A stretch of DNA of 64,000 bases from Sphingopyxis sp. JAI128 (GCF_014207235.1 NZ_JACHDA010000003.1:558001-622000); one strand, 5' to 3'. Shown: positions 22,247-31,475, numbered from the stretch's first letter. Numbers and translations: made by a program. The notes: a model not told the origin generated them from the sequence alone.

Positions 22247-24843
22247 TGGCCGATGCAGTCCGCACCACCTGCGCCTATTGCGGCGTCGGCTGCGGCATCC
22301 GTGCGACGGTGACGGGCGCGCGGAGCGTCGAGATCGCGGGCGACCCCGACCATCCCGCCAACCGCGGCCGCCTCTGCTCGAAGGGCACGCATCTTGGTGA
22401 GACGGTCGGGCTCGAGGGCCGCCTCCTGCATCCGATGATCGGCGCCAAGCGCGCAAGTTGGGACAAGGCACTCGACCTCGTCGCCAAGCGCTTCAAGGAC
22501 ACGATCGCGCGTCACGGCCCCGGCAGCGTCGCCTTCTATGTCTCGGGACAATTGCTCACCGAGGATTATTATGTCGCGAACAAGCTGATGAAGGGTTTTA
22601 TCGGCACCGCGAACATCGACACCAATTCGCGCCTCTGCATGTCGAGCGCGGTTGCAGGGCATATGCGGGCGTTCGGCGAAGACATCGTCCCCGCCACCTA
22701 TGACGATCTCGACGCCGCCGACCTGATCATCCTGGTCGGGTCGAACACCGCCTGGTGCCACCCGATCATCTACCAACGCATCCGCGCGCGCTGTGAGGCC
22801 GGCGCGAAGCTCGTCGTCATCGACCCGCGCCGCACCGAAACCGCCGAAGAGGCGGATCTGCATCTGGCCATCCGTCCCGGCAGCGACGTCGCGCTGATGG
22901 CTGGCCTGCTCCAGCATTGCCGCGACGCCGGTATTGTCGACGAGGATTATCTAGCCGCGCATGTCGCCGTTCCGGCGGATTTCTGGGACCAGCCTGGAGA
23001 GGGGAATGACCTGTGGTCAGTGGCGCGCATTTGCGATGTCCCCGCCGCCGACCTCAGGCATTTCTACGAGCTGTTTGCCTCCCATCCGCGCACCGTCACA
23101 CTGTTTAGCCAGGGTATCAACCAGTCGACAGCGGGCACCGATCAGGTCAACGCGATCACCAACCTCCACCTCGCGACGGGCCGCATCGGCAAGCCGGGCG
23201 CCGCCCCCTTCTCGATCACCGGCCAGCCCAATGCGATGGGCGGGCGCGAGGTCGGCGGGCTCGCGTCCACGCTCGCCGCGCATATGGATTTCGCGCCCGA
23301 GAACCGCGCGCGCGTGCAACGTTTCTGGGCGTCGCCGACGATGGCCGAAAAGCCGGGGCTGAAGGCGGTAGACCTGTTCCGCGCCATGGGCGAAGGCCGG
23401 ATCAAGGCGCTGTGGGTGATGGCGACCAACCCGGCCGTATCGATGCCCGATGCCAACGCCGTGCGCGACGCGCTGAAAACATGCCCCTTCCTTGTCGTCA
23501 GCGACGTCATCGAAAAGACCGACACCGGCGCCTTCGCACATGTCCGCCTGCCCGCCGCGGCGTGGGGCGAGAAGGACGGCACCGTTACCAACAGCGACCG
23601 CACGATCAGTCGCCAGCGCGCGCTCTTCCCGCTCCCCGGCGAGGCGATGCCCGACTGGTGGATCGTCAAGGAAGTCGGGCGGCGGATGGGCTGGAAGACC
23701 GCCTTTTCCTATGATCGCCCGGCCGACATCTGGCGCGAACATTGCCGCCTGTCGAATTACGACAATGACGGCGCGCGGCTCTTCGCGCTGCCCGGCGCGG
23801 CGCTCGGCGGCAACGCCGCCTATGACGCAATGGAACCCTTTCGCTGGGGCGGCGAGCACCCCTTCGCCGGCGGCCGCTTTTCGACCGAGGACGGCCGCGC
23901 GCGGCTGGTTCCGGTGGCGCAGAAGCCGCTGCCCGAACCGCTCGCCAAATGGCCGCTGACGCTCAACAGCGGCCGCTACCGCGACCAGTGGCACAGTATG
24001 ACGCGCACCGGCCTCGCCCCCAAACTCGCGCGCCATCGCGAGGAGCCGCTCGTCGAGGTCCACCCCGACGACGGCGCGCGCCTCGGCCTGACCGACGGCG
24101 GGCTTGCGCGCGTCGATACGCCGCAGGGCGACAGCCTCTATCGCGTCGCCTTCCACCGCGGTCAGCGCCCCGGAGAATTGTTCGTCCCGATCCACTGGAC
24201 CGACCGCACGGCGAGCGGCGGCCGCACCGGGCTCCTCCCCCGCCCGCTCGTCGATCCCGTCTCCGGCCAGCCGGGTTTCAAGCGCACCCCGGCGTCGATC
24301 GCCGCAGTCACCCCCAAATGGCGCGGCTTTCTGCTTCTCGCGCGCGAACTGCCCGAAACGCCGCGCTGCCTCTGGGCGACGCGCGTCGCGGTGCCGGCGG
24401 GCGTGATGTGGGAGATCGCGGGCAACGACGACTGCCGATCGATCGAAACCTTGCTCCCGAAGGGCGAGCGCATCGAGGCGCAGGATTCGGCGCGCGGCAC
24501 GCGGCGGGTCGCCATCGTAGCGAACGGCCGTCTCGCGGGTGCGCTTTTCGTGACCGAAAGCGGTGAATTGCCGCCGCGCGACTGGCTGATCGCCCAGCTT
24601 TCGGCCCCCGACGTCGCCCCCACTCTGCTCGCCGGCCGCGCGCCCGGCCTACAGGCCGACCGCGGCCCGATCATCTGCGTCTGCTTCGATATCGGGCTCA
24701 AGACGATCGTCGCCGCGATCCGCGATCAGAGCCTCACGGACGTGGCCGCGATCGGCGGTGCCATCGGTGCGGGCACCAACTGCGGCTCGTGCCGTCCTGC
24801 GCTCGCGCGCATCCTGACCGAGGAGACCAGCCATGCAGCCTGA
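22246..24843 (+). CDS. nasA: Assimilatory nitrate reductase, catalytic subunit with C-terminal BFD domain
   Basis: An 865-residue molybdenum enzyme reducing nitrate to nitrite in the cytoplasm. The N-terminal [4Fe-4S] ligands are Cys9, Cys12, Cys16 (TCAYCGVGCGI) and Cys44 (GRLCSKGTHL). The molybdopterin domains include NIDTNSRLCMSSAVAGHMRA, LIILVGSNTAWCHPIIYQR, GINQSTAGTDQVNAITNLHL and the C-terminal LNSGRYRDQWHSMTRTG. The last about 60 residues form an extra BFD-like [2Fe-2S] domain (ICVCFDIGLKTIVAAI ... GTNCGSCRPAL). No separate NADH-nitrate reductase subunit (NasB-type) gene is present, so electrons may arrive through this domain from another carrier. It overlaps nirD by one base and cobA by eleven. 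Confidence 0.95.
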   Translation: MADAVRTTCAYCGVGCGIRATVTGARSVEIAGDPDHPANRGRLCSKGTHLGETVGLEGRLLHPMIGAKRASWDKALDLVAKRFKDTIARHGPGSVAFYVSGQLLTEDYYVANKLMKGFIGTANIDTNSRLCMSSAVAGHMRAFGEDIVPATYDDLDAADLIILVGSNTAWCHPIIYQRIRARCEAGAKLVVIDPRRTETAEEADLHLAIRPGSDVALMAGLLQHCRDAGIVDEDYLAAHVAVPADFWDQPGEGNDLWSVARICDVPAADLRHFYELFASHPRTVTLFSQGINQSTAGTDQVNAITNLHLATGRIGKPGAAPFSITGQPNAMGGREVGGLASTLAAHMDFAPENRARVQRFWASPTMAEKPGLKAVDLFRAMGEGRIKALWVMATNPAVSMPDANAVRDALKTCPFLVVSDVIEKTDTGAFAHVRLPAAAWGEKDGTVTNSDRTISRQRALFPLPGEAMPDWWIVKEVGRRMGWKTAFSYDRPADIWREHCRLSNYDNDGARLFALPGAALGGNAAYDAMEPFRWGGEHPFAGGRFSTEDGRARLVPVAQKPLPEPLAKWPLTLNSGRYRDQWHSMTRTGLAPKLARHREEPLVEVHPDDGARLGLTDGGLARVDTPQGDSLYRVAFHRGQRPGELFVPIHWTDRTASGGRTGLLPRPLVDPVSGQPGFKRTPASIAAVTPKWRGFLLLARELPETPRCLWATRVAVPAGVMWEIAGNDDCRSIETLLPKGERIEAQDSARGTRRVAIVANGRLAGALFVTESGELPPRDWLIAQLSAPDVAPTLLAGRAPGLQADRGPIICVCFDIGLKTIVAAIRDQSLTDVAAIGGAIGAGTNCGSCRPALARILTEETSHAA

Positions 24844-25618
24844 CGATTTTGCGCCCGGCACCGTCTGGCTCGTCGGCGCCGGCCCCGGCGATCCCGAACT
24901 GCTCACCCTGAAGGCGGTGCGGCTGATCGAGCGCGCGGACATCGTCTTCCACGACGCGCTCGTCGGCACGGGAGTCCTTGCCCTGATTCCCCATCGGGCC
25001 GAGCGCGTCAGTGTAGGCAAAAGGTCAGGCCGCCATTCGAAGGATCAGCGCGCGATCGATGCCTTGCTTGTCGAGGCGGCCGCCGCCGGCAAACGCGTCC
25101 TCCGGCTAAAGGGAGGCGACCCGTCGATTTTCGGCCGATCGGCGGAGGAGTTGGCGGCGCTGCGCGACGCGGGTTTTCGCGTTCGCATCTGCCCCGGCAT
25201 TACGACCGCCTGCGCCGCGGCCGCTTCCGCGGGCATCTCGCTTTCGCTGCGCGGCGTGGCGCGCGACGTCCGCTTCGTCACTGCGCACAGCAAGCGCGGC
25301 GCGGCGCTCGACGTCGACTGGACTTCGCTCGCCCATGGTGGCTCGACGCTCGCCTTCTACATGGGGCGCGGCGCGGCCGGGGCAATCATGCGCGGCCTGA
25401 TGCGCGCCGGCATGGCCGGTGCCACGCCCGTCATGATCGCTTGCCATGTCAGCGCCCCCGACGAGCGTCGGCTTGCGACGCGGCTCGACCTGCTCGATTT
25501 GGCGACCGGCGCGTTCGCAGCCGACGCGCCAACGCTGATTCTGGTCGGATCGGCGGTTGCAGCCGCCGATGTCGCGCCTGCCGCCCTAAACAAGATCGCG
25601 CGATACCCGCATGATTAG
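24833..25618 (+). CDS. cobA: Uroporphyrinogen-III C-methyltransferase
   Basis: A 261-residue SUMT enzyme using two SAM to make precorrin-2, the first step to siroheme. Motifs are VWLVGAGPGDPELLTLKAV near the N-terminus, RLKGGDPSIFGRSAEELAAL, PGITTACAAAASAGISLSLR and MGRGAAGAIMRGLMRAGM. It consists of the methyltransferase domain only, without the CysG dehydrogenase/chelatase half, so precorrin-2 dehydrogenase must be encoded elsewhere. It overlaps the end of nasA by 11 bases and closes the nitrate operon, supplying the siroheme demanded by NirB. Confidence 0.93.
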   Translation: MQPDDFAPGTVWLVGAGPGDPELLTLKAVRLIERADIVFHDALVGTGVLALIPHRAERVSVGKRSGRHSKDQRAIDALLVEAAAAGKRVLRLKGGDPSIFGRSAEELAALRDAGFRVRICPGITTACAAAASAGISLSLRGVARDVRFVTAHSKRGAALDVDWTSLAHGGSTLAFYMGRGAAGAIMRGLMRAGMAGATPVMIACHVSAPDERRLATRLDLLDLATGAFAADAPTLILVGSAVAAADVAPAALNKIARYPHD

Positions 25619-25634
25619 CCAAGGCAACCGCATC

Positions 25635-25697
25635 GGCGGCAAGGAGCCGCCATTCTGTCCGGCTCTTGCGGATCCGGCGCTTGCCGATCCGCCGGAT
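25635..25697 (+). terminator. Two hairpins after the nitrate operon
   Basis: GGCGGC (25635-25640) and GCCGCC (25646-25651) pair over the loop AAGGA, and ATCCGGCG (25672-25679) pairs with CGCCGGAT (25690-25697). The second is followed by only a three-T run. They lie in the short gap after cobA and may form the operon's 3' end, but neither is a textbook intrinsic terminator. Confidence 0.35.
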
Positions 25698-25702
25698 TTG
25701 GC

Positions 25703-26197
25703 GTGCGCCCTATGTTGATCGGCTTGCTTGCCGGGCGGTTTGCGCCCGCTGGGCCGCCCAGCGCCGGACGGCGCATCGACGTCGCTGCCCCTCATCCGGA
25801 CCGGACCCATACAGTGCTGCGGTCGATCGCGGACAAGATTTCAGAGCATGGGGACGGCGCGCTGACGGATGAAGAGAGGCTGATCTGGAACACGGCGCTG
25901 GTGATATCGATCATGGCCGGTAGCGACCGGATGACGATGCCCCCCGCCGCCGAAATCCTCAGTTGGGGATCGGCACGGGCGGGTTTTCGCGAAATGCGCC
26001 TGCCGGTCCTGGCCGAGATCGTCCGGATGATCGTGCTCGAACTCGTTTTTCGCGCGGATCGGGCTGACGGAAACGGGGCCGCCGACGAGGCCTCTCTCCT
26101 CAGGCTCGCCGAATTGAAACGCCGATTTCAGGAAATCGACGCCGACATCGACCTCCCGCTCCAGCTTGGCCGGATGATCGACCGGCTTTACAGGTGA
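25703..26197 (+). CDS. Hypothetical protein
   Basis: A 164-residue frame from a GTG at 25703 (an ATG follows at 25712); neither has a strong ribosome-binding site. The first about 35 residues are Pro/Arg/Gly-rich and may be untranslated; the later part ([80 protein letters not shown]) looks like a compact mostly helical protein. I recognise no domain, catalytic motif or membrane helix. It follows the nitrate operon by 84 bases, in the same direction, and precedes tRNA-Arg. Codon use matches a real gene. Function unknown. Confidence 0.55.
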   Translation: MRPMLIGLLAGRFAPAGPPSAGRRIDVAAPHPDRTHTVLRSIADKISEHGDGALTDEERLIWNTALVISIMAGSDRMTMPPAAEILSWGSARAGFREMRLPVLAEIVRMIVLELVFRADRADGNGAADEASLLRLAELKRRFQEIDADIDLPLQLGRMIDRLYR

Positions 26198-26259
26198 CCG
26201 CTGCGCGAGCGCGCTACGCGGTCGGTCGCCGGTCGGGTTCACTGCAGAGAGCAGGAGTA

Positions 26260-26336
<77 letters not shown>

Positions 26337-26443
26337 TGATAGAGGGGGCCCTCTAGCAAGCCCTTGCCCCGCCAGCAATGGGCTATCGACCGTCGCGCAC
26401 GGATATGCAAAGCGGTGCCGACGCGCGGGCGGAGGGAACCGAA

Positions 26444-27505
26444 ATGACGCCGATCGAACAAAGATGGCCGATGGCCGCCGACCTGTACGGCGAAATGCAG
26501 CTCGAAGCGCATCCGCCCGCGCGACGGCGCGCGCGCGACTATCTGCCCGGCGCGCTCGTCACCGCCATCGCCGCGCTCGCCGCGGCGTGGCTCGCCGATC
26601 ATTATGCGGCGCCGATCGTCCTGATGGGTTTGCTGATCGGCCTCGCCCTGTCGTTCCTGTCGCAGGACCAGCGCACCCATGCCGGGCTCGATCTGATGTC
26701 ACAGACCGCGCTGCGCATCGGCATCGTGCTCGTCGGCGCGCGGATCACCGCCGAACAATTGGCCGAATTGGGGCCGCTGCCCTTTGCGCTGCTCGTCCTC
26801 ATCATGCTTGCAGTCATCGTCGTGACCGTCGCCAGCGCACGGCTGTTCGCGCAGGACCGTCACGCCGCGCTGCTCGCCGGCGGCGCGACCGCGATCTGCG
26901 GCGCGTCGGCGGCGCTTGCGCTTTATTCACTGATCGGCGACCGGCGTGTCGACCAAGCGCGCTTCACGCTGACGCTCGTCGGCATCACCGTTGCCAGCGC
27001 GCTCGCGATGACGCTCTATCCGGTCCTCGCGGCGCAGTTCGGGCTGACCGATGCGCAGGCGGGCTTCCTGATCGGCGCGTCGATCCATGACGTCGCGCAG
27101 GCGATCGGCGGCGGCTTTTCCTTTTCACCGCAAGCCGGCGAGGTCGCGACGATCGTCAAGCTGACGCGCGTCGCGCTGCTCGCGCCGATGCTGATGCTCG
27201 TCGCGCTCTGGCTTGGGCGGAGCGGCGAGCGTGACGGCAAGCCGCGCATCCCGCTACGCCTGCCCTGGTTCATCCTCGGCTTTCTCGCCGTTGCCGCGGC
27301 CAACTCGCTGATCGCGATTCCCCGGCAGGCGCAGGAGGCTGCCGCTGGCGGCGCGCAGGCGCTACTGCTGCTCGCGATCGTCGCCACCGCGATGAAGGCG
27401 CGGCTGCACCTGCTGCTCGATCAGGGTTGGCGCAGTTTCGCGCCGATCATTGTCGCGACGCTGACCAGCTTTCTGCTTTCCTTCGCCGCCGCGCTCAGCC
27501 TGTAA
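26444..27505 (+). CDS. YeiH-family putative anion exporter (UPF0324)
   Basis: A 353-residue membrane protein. I chose the ATG at 26444 (MTPIEQRWPMAADLYGEMQL) because of its ribosome-binding site (ggagggaac); the frame is open from 26378. About ten membrane helices are visible. Family features are LMGLLIGLALSFLSQDQRTH, ALRIGIVLVGARITAEQLAE, AGGATAICGASAALALYSLI and FLIGASIHDVAQAIGGGFSF, the last two being the conserved Gly-rich segments of the YeiH (Cons_hypoth698) family. Members have been proposed to export sulfate or related anions, but evidence is thin. It stands between tRNA-Arg and a convergent zinc-ribbon gene. Confidence 0.85.
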   Translation: MTPIEQRWPMAADLYGEMQLEAHPPARRRARDYLPGALVTAIAALAAAWLADHYAAPIVLMGLLIGLALSFLSQDQRTHAGLDLMSQTALRIGIVLVGARITAEQLAELGPLPFALLVLIMLAVIVVTVASARLFAQDRHAALLAGGATAICGASAALALYSLIGDRRVDQARFTLTLVGITVASALAMTLYPVLAAQFGLTDAQAGFLIGASIHDVAQAIGGGFSFSPQAGEVATIVKLTRVALLAPMLMLVALWLGRSGERDGKPRIPLRLPWFILGFLAVAAANSLIAIPRQAQEAAAGGAQALLLLAIVATAMKARLHLLLDQGWRSFAPIIVATLTSFLLSFAAALSL

Positions 27506-27536
27506 CGCCGCGACGCCAAGCCCTAGATCAGGAATA

Positions 27537-28313
27537 TCACCCTTTCGGGAGGGCCCAGCTGACGGTCAGCTGCGTCGCCCGGCGCGGGATGTCGAGCTTC
27601 GCCTCGCTGAAATTGACCTTTTCGTTGGGCGGCAGCATCCGCACCGGCGGCTTGATCGTCCAGCTATAGACGATCGTGCCTTGCGCATCGCGCAATTCGG
27701 CAAGGATCGGCGGAACGCGCTGTTCGCGGTCGGTCGGGTTGATGATGACGCCCGACGCGGCGAAATAGATCGTGCCGTCGGCCAGCTCGCGATGGTCCTG
27801 GTTGGGCGGCAGTTCGATGACAAGGTCGGGTTCGGCGGTCGTGCCGGGCAGGCCCAGCCCCTGCGCCCAGCCGGGCAACCCGAAATAGACGAGGCCCGCG
27901 GTCGCACCGATCATCAACACCGCGGCAGCCGCGGCGATCGCCGTCCAGCGCTTCGCCGGATTGCGGCGCGGGCGGCGGAACGGCAGCGGGGCTTCCTCGT
28001 CCGCCGGAACAACGCGCGGCGCGGGTTCGGCAGCAAAGCTTCGCGGCGCATGCGCAGGAGTCGGCGCGGGGTCGGGACGATCGGAATAGGCGGTGGCGGG
28101 CCGCGGCGGCGCTTCGGGCGCGGAGGCCGCAGGGGTTGCGCCCGGTTCGGGCGCGGGCGGCGCAGGCGCGGCGAAGCTGTCCGCCGGCGCGTTTGCGGGC
28201 TCCTGAAACCAGCTATGCCGGCAATTGGCACAGCGCACCGTGCGACCCGTCGGGCCGATCGCCGTATCGGGAACGACGTAGCGTGTATGGCAGGACGGGC
28301 AGGCGAGGATCAT
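27537..28313 (-). CDS. MJ0042-type zinc-ribbon membrane protein (DUF3426-like)
   Basis: A 258-residue protein with an N-terminal zinc ribbon: Cys5, Cys8, Cys28 and Cys31 in [12 protein letters not shown] and [14 protein letters not shown], the alphaproteobacterial MJ0042/zinc_ribbon_5 pattern. A Pro/Ala-rich linker (about 40-110) leads to one membrane helix ([20 protein letters not shown], about 125-145). The C-terminal domain ([40 protein letters not shown]) resembles DUF3426 and would lie in the periplasm. It is divergent from ftsE. The function is not established. Confidence 0.85.
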   Translation of the reverse strand: MILACPSCHTRYVVPDTAIGPTGRTVRCANCRHSWFQEPANAPADSFAAPAPPAPEPGATPAASAPEAPPRPATAYSDRPDPAPTPAHAPRSFAAEPAPRVVPADEEAPLPFRRPRRNPAKRWTAIAAAAAVLMIGATAGLVYFGLPGWAQGLGLPGTTAEPDLVIELPPNQDHRELADGTIYFAASGVIINPTDREQRVPPILAELRDAQGTIVYSWTIKPPVRMLPPNEKVNFSEAKLDIPRRATQLTVSWALPKG

Positions 28314-28472
28314 GGGGTTCCTCTAAACACGCTGATTCGCGGTGTTGCAAGCCTTGCGTCGCACTCCCGGCTTGTCCTCTGTGGACAGCCGTGCGACAGG
28401 CTGCGGAATGAGCGGACCAGCGCCCCTGTTCCTTGCCCCGACACAGGCGCACGATCGCGCGCGCGCGACGCC

Positions 28473-29204
28473 ATGACCGATGCGGCTCCCGTGCGGCCCG
28501 GCGGCGCCATGGTCGAATTCGACGGCGTCGGGCTGCGGTACGGCCCCGATGCCGAAGTGCTCAGCGATATCAGCTTCAACCTGCAGCCGGGCAGCTTCTA
28601 TTTCCTCACCGGCGCATCGGGCGCGGGCAAGACGTCGCTTTTGAAGATGCTCTATCTCGCGCAGCGGCCGAGCCGCGGCATCGTGCGCCTGTTCGGCGAA
28701 GATCTGGTCGCAATGCCCCGCCACCGCCTGCCCGGCTTTCGCCGCCGCATCGGCGTCGTGTTCCAGGACTTCCGCCTGATCCCGCATCTGTCGGCGCGCG
28801 ATAATATCGCGTTGCCCTTGCGCGTCGCGGGCGTCGGCGAAGAGGATCTGTCGGGGCCGGTCGGCGAAATGCTGAGTTGGATCGGGCTGGGCGATCGCGC
28901 CGACGCGCGCCCGGCGACGCTGTCGGGCGGCGAGCAACAACGCGTCGCGATCGCGCGCGCGGTGATTGCCCGCCCGCAACTGCTGGTCGCCGACGAACCG
29001 ACGGGTAACGTCGATCCCGACATGGCGATGCGGCTACTCGGTCTGTTCGAGGCGCTGAACCGCCTCGGGACCACCGTCGTCGTCGCGACCCACGACATCC
29101 ACCTGATCAGCCGGATCGAAAACGCCCAGATGATGCGGCTGGAAAAGGGGCGCCTGTCCGACCCGACCGGCGCGCTGCGCTATCCGCCGGCGAACCGGGC
29201 CTGA
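28473..29204 (+). CDS. ftsE: Cell-division ABC transporter ATPase FtsE
   Basis: A 243-residue ATPase that pairs with FtsX to control septal murein hydrolases. Walker A is GASGAGKTSLLKM, the Q-loop is VVFQDFRLIPHLSARDN, the signature is LSGGEQQRVAIARAV, Walker B is LLVADEPTGNVDPDMAM and the H-loop is VVATHDIHLISR. I use the ATG at 28473; a later ATG at 28509 (MVEFDGVGLRYG) would also give a complete domain. The ftsX gene follows three bases after the stop. The FtsE rather than LolD assignment rests on the FtsX neighbour and the LIPHLSARDNIALPL segment. Confidence 0.92.
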   Translation: MTDAAPVRPGGAMVEFDGVGLRYGPDAEVLSDISFNLQPGSFYFLTGASGAGKTSLLKMLYLAQRPSRGIVRLFGEDLVAMPRHRLPGFRRRIGVVFQDFRLIPHLSARDNIALPLRVAGVGEEDLSGPVGEMLSWIGLGDRADARPATLSGGEQQRVAIARAVIARPQLLVADEPTGNVDPDMAMRLLGLFEALNRLGTTVVVATHDIHLISRIENAQMMRLEKGRLSDPTGALRYPPANRA

Positions 29205-29207
29205 CCG

Positions 29208-30125
29208 ATGATCATCCCGCGCGTCCCGGTCCAGCATCGCCGCCTGCTTCCCGATCGCCGCCTGTCGGGCCCGACACCGTGGGTGATCGCGATCCTGATG
29301 ATGCTGACCCTGCTGGCGGCCGCCGCCGGCGTGGGCCTCGCGCGCTCGGCCAATGCGATCGGGAGCGCGATCGCAGGGCGCGTCACGGTGCAGATCGTCA
29401 CCGCCAATCCCGTCACGCGCGCGCAGCAGGCCGCGTCGTTGCGCCGCGCGGCCGCCGCGCAGCCCTTCGTCCGCTCCGCGCGCTCGGTCGAACAGGAGGA
29501 GCTCCGGGCGACGCTCGGTCAATGGTTCGGCAGCGAAGGAAGCGGCGAGGGCGGCGACGACCCGGTGCTGAAATCGCTTCCGCTGCCCGCGCTCGTCGAT
29601 ATCGATTTCGTGGGCGAGGACCGCAGCGGCCATATACGCGACTTGCGGGCGCTCGTGGCGCGCGAGGCGCCCGGTGCGCGCGTCATCCCGCATGCCGAAT
29701 GGCTCGGCCCGGTCGCGCGGCTGATCCGTTCGCTCGCCTGGATCGCAGGCGGCATGGTCGTGCTGATGACGCTCGCCAGTGCGGCGGTGGTGATCATGAC
29801 CGCGCGCGCCGCGCTCGCCACCCATTATCCGACGATCGAGATGCTCCACCTGATCGGCGCGACCGACCGCCAGATTACGCGGCTGTTCCAGCGCCGCATC
29901 GCGATCGATACCGCTTATGGCATCGCGCTCGGCAGCGCTGTCGCCGCGGCAATCCTGCTGCTGATCGGCTGGCAATGGTCGGGGGTCACCGCGGGGCTCG
30001 CGACGACCGCGTCGCTCGGTCCCGCAGGCTGGGTGCTATTGCTGGCGCTGCCGCTATTGGCTATCGCGCTCGCAGCCCTGACCGCGCGCCAGACCCTGCT
30101 CGCGGCGCTCAAGAAGATTCTATGA
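29208..30125 (+). CDS. ftsX: Cell-division protein FtsX
   Basis: A 305-residue membrane protein with an N-terminal membrane helix (PWVIAILMMLTLLAAAAGVG, about 23-42), a periplasmic domain (about 55-160) and three C-terminal helices (LAWIAGGMVVLMTLASAAVV, YGIALGSAVAAAILLLIGW, GPAGWVLLLALPLLAIALAA). The topology and the segment THYPTIEMLHLIGATDRQI followed by TRLFQRR are typical of FtsX. It directly follows ftsE and its stop overlaps the next gene (ATGA). Its role is to couple FtsE ATP hydrolysis to periplasmic amidase activation. Confidence 0.92.
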   Translation: MIIPRVPVQHRRLLPDRRLSGPTPWVIAILMMLTLLAAAAGVGLARSANAIGSAIAGRVTVQIVTANPVTRAQQAASLRRAAAAQPFVRSARSVEQEELRATLGQWFGSEGSGEGGDDPVLKSLPLPALVDIDFVGEDRSGHIRDLRALVAREAPGARVIPHAEWLGPVARLIRSLAWIAGGMVVLMTLASAAVVIMTARAALATHYPTIEMLHLIGATDRQITRLFQRRIAIDTAYGIALGSAVAAAILLLIGWQWSGVTAGLATTASLGPAGWVLLLALPLLAIALAALTARQTLLAALKKIL

Positions 30126-30652
30126 TCAAGCGCCTGTTCTCCCTGTTGTTCCTGGCCTGGGTGCTCGGCTTCGCATGGTTTGCGCTGCTGTTGCCTTTAC
30201 CTGCAGGCGCGCAAAAGACCGACGCGATCGTCGTGCTTACCGGCGGGCCCGGCCGCATCGACCGCGCGCTCGAGCGGCTCGAGGCGGGCGACGCCAAGCG
30301 CCTGCTCATCAGCGGCGTCGCGCGCGAGGTGAAGCCGCGCGAACTCGCCGCCGAATACAAGCGTCCGGTGTCGCTTTTCGACTGCTGCATCGCACTGGGG
30401 TTCGAGGCCGAGGATACGCGCTCGAACGCGACTGAGGTCGCAACCTGGGCGCAGCGGCGCAAATATAAGAGCATCCGGCTGGTCACCACCGACTGGCACA
30501 TGCGCCGCGCCGAATATGAAATCGGCCGCGCGGTCGGCGACGCGGTGACGATCCTGCCCGACGCCGTGCGCAGCCAGCCCAATTTCGCGACATTGTTCCG
30601 CGAATATCATAAATATCTCGCGGGGCTGGCGGGCGGCCTCCTCGGCCTTTAA
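30122..30652 (+). CDS. YdcF/ElyC-like DUF218 membrane protein
   Basis: A 176-residue protein with an N-terminal membrane anchor (MIKRLFSLLFLAWVLGFAW) and a DUF218 domain. The domain shows DAIVVLTGGPGRIDRALERL (about 34-53), RLLISGVAREVKPRELAAEY, SNATEVATWAQRRKYKSIRL and VTTDWHMRRAEYEIGRA, the conserved Gly-Gly and W/H motifs of the family. ElyC and SanA-like members affect envelope assembly, but the biochemical activity is unknown. Its start overlaps the ftsX stop by four bases, placing it in the ftsEX-plsC operon. Confidence 0.85.
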   Translation: MIKRLFSLLFLAWVLGFAWFALLLPLPAGAQKTDAIVVLTGGPGRIDRALERLEAGDAKRLLISGVAREVKPRELAAEYKRPVSLFDCCIALGFEAEDTRSNATEVATWAQRRKYKSIRLVTTDWHMRRAEYEIGRAVGDAVTILPDAVRSQPNFATLFREYHKYLAGLAGGLLGL

Positions 30653-30663
30653 GAAGCGCGCCG

Positions 30664-31395
30664 ATGCGCTACACCGTCGCCCTTATCCGCTCGATCCTCT
30701 TCTGGCTGCTGTTCGTCCTGATGAGCAGCGTCAGTTCGATCGGTGCGGTGATTTCGCTGCCCGTTTCGCATAAGGCGACGATCTGGTTCGTGCGTATCTG
30801 GGCGCAGTTCCACCGGCTGATCTGTCGCTTCGTGCTCGGCCAGCGGATCGTCGTCGAGGGCGATATGCCCGACATGCCCGTCCTCTATGTCTTCAAGCAT
30901 GAGGGCGCGTTCGAGACGATCGAGCAGCCGGGGCTGTTCAAGCATCCGGCCGTCTTTGCGAAAGAACAGCTCTTCAATATCCCTGTCTGGGGACAGGCAG
31001 CGCATTTCTATGGCCTGATTCCCGTCGATCGCGACGGCGGCGGCAAGGCGATGCGCGCAATGCTGAACGCCGCGAAGGCTGCGCTTGCCAAAAACCGGCC
31101 GCTGGTATTGTTCGCCGAAGGGACGCGCATCCCGCACGGGCTGGCCCCCCCACTGCGCTCGGGCTTTGCCGGCATCTACCGCCTGCTCGGCGTGCCGGTG
31201 ATCCCCGTCGCGGTGAACAGCGGGATCGCCTATCCGCCGCGCCGCTGGGTTAAATGGCCCGGCACGATCACCTATAAGGTCGGCGAAACCATCCCCGCGG
31301 GTCTGCCGCGCGAAGAAGCCGAAGAGCGCGTCTGGCGCGCGATCAACGCGCTGAACCCGCCCGAGGCGTTGCTGGAAGGCTACACCGCCGCCTAA
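30664..31395 (+). CDS. plsC: 1-acyl-sn-glycerol-3-phosphate acyltransferase
   Basis: A 243-residue phospholipid-synthesis enzyme that acylates lysophosphatidate at sn-2 in the inner membrane. An N-terminal membrane helix (SILFWLLFVLMSSVSSIGAV) precedes the acyltransferase domain. Motif I is VFKHEGAFETIEQP, an H-x4-E variant of the classical H-x4-D seen in a number of proteobacterial PlsC proteins. Motif II surrounds FYGLIPVDRDGGGKAMRAML, motif III is LFAEGTRIPHGLAPPLRSG and motif IV is VPVIPVAVNSGIAYPPRRW. It starts 11 bases after the YdcF-like gene. An inverted-repeat region follows. Confidence 0.88.
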   Translation: MRYTVALIRSILFWLLFVLMSSVSSIGAVISLPVSHKATIWFVRIWAQFHRLICRFVLGQRIVVEGDMPDMPVLYVFKHEGAFETIEQPGLFKHPAVFAKEQLFNIPVWGQAAHFYGLIPVDRDGGGKAMRAMLNAAKAALAKNRPLVLFAEGTRIPHGLAPPLRSGFAGIYRLLGVPVIPVAVNSGIAYPPRRWVKWPGTITYKVGETIPAGLPREEAEERVWRAINALNPPEALLEGYTAA

Positions 31396-31400
31396 TTCCC

Positions 31401-31475
31401 GTTCGTGTCGAGCGAATTCGAGACACGTGAAGGCTTGGGCTGTGCAGGCGTATCTCGACTTCGCTCGATACGATC
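31401..31475. repeat. Inverted pair of a 26-base hairpin-like element
   Basis: The element at 31401-31426 (core GTGTCGAGCGA) recurs as a reverse complement at 31450-31475 (core TCGCTCGATAC) with about four mismatches over 26 bases. Each copy is itself nearly palindromic. The pair fills the gap between the convergent plsC and tyrA-like genes. It resembles short interspersed elements common in sphingomonad intergenic regions; it may act as a bidirectional 3' hairpin. Confidence 0.5.

Noticed and set aside
30664..31395. PlsC motif I is H-x4-E instead of H-x4-D, taken first as a broken active site
   Set aside because: Several functional proteobacterial PlsC proteins have Glu here, and the other motifs are intact.
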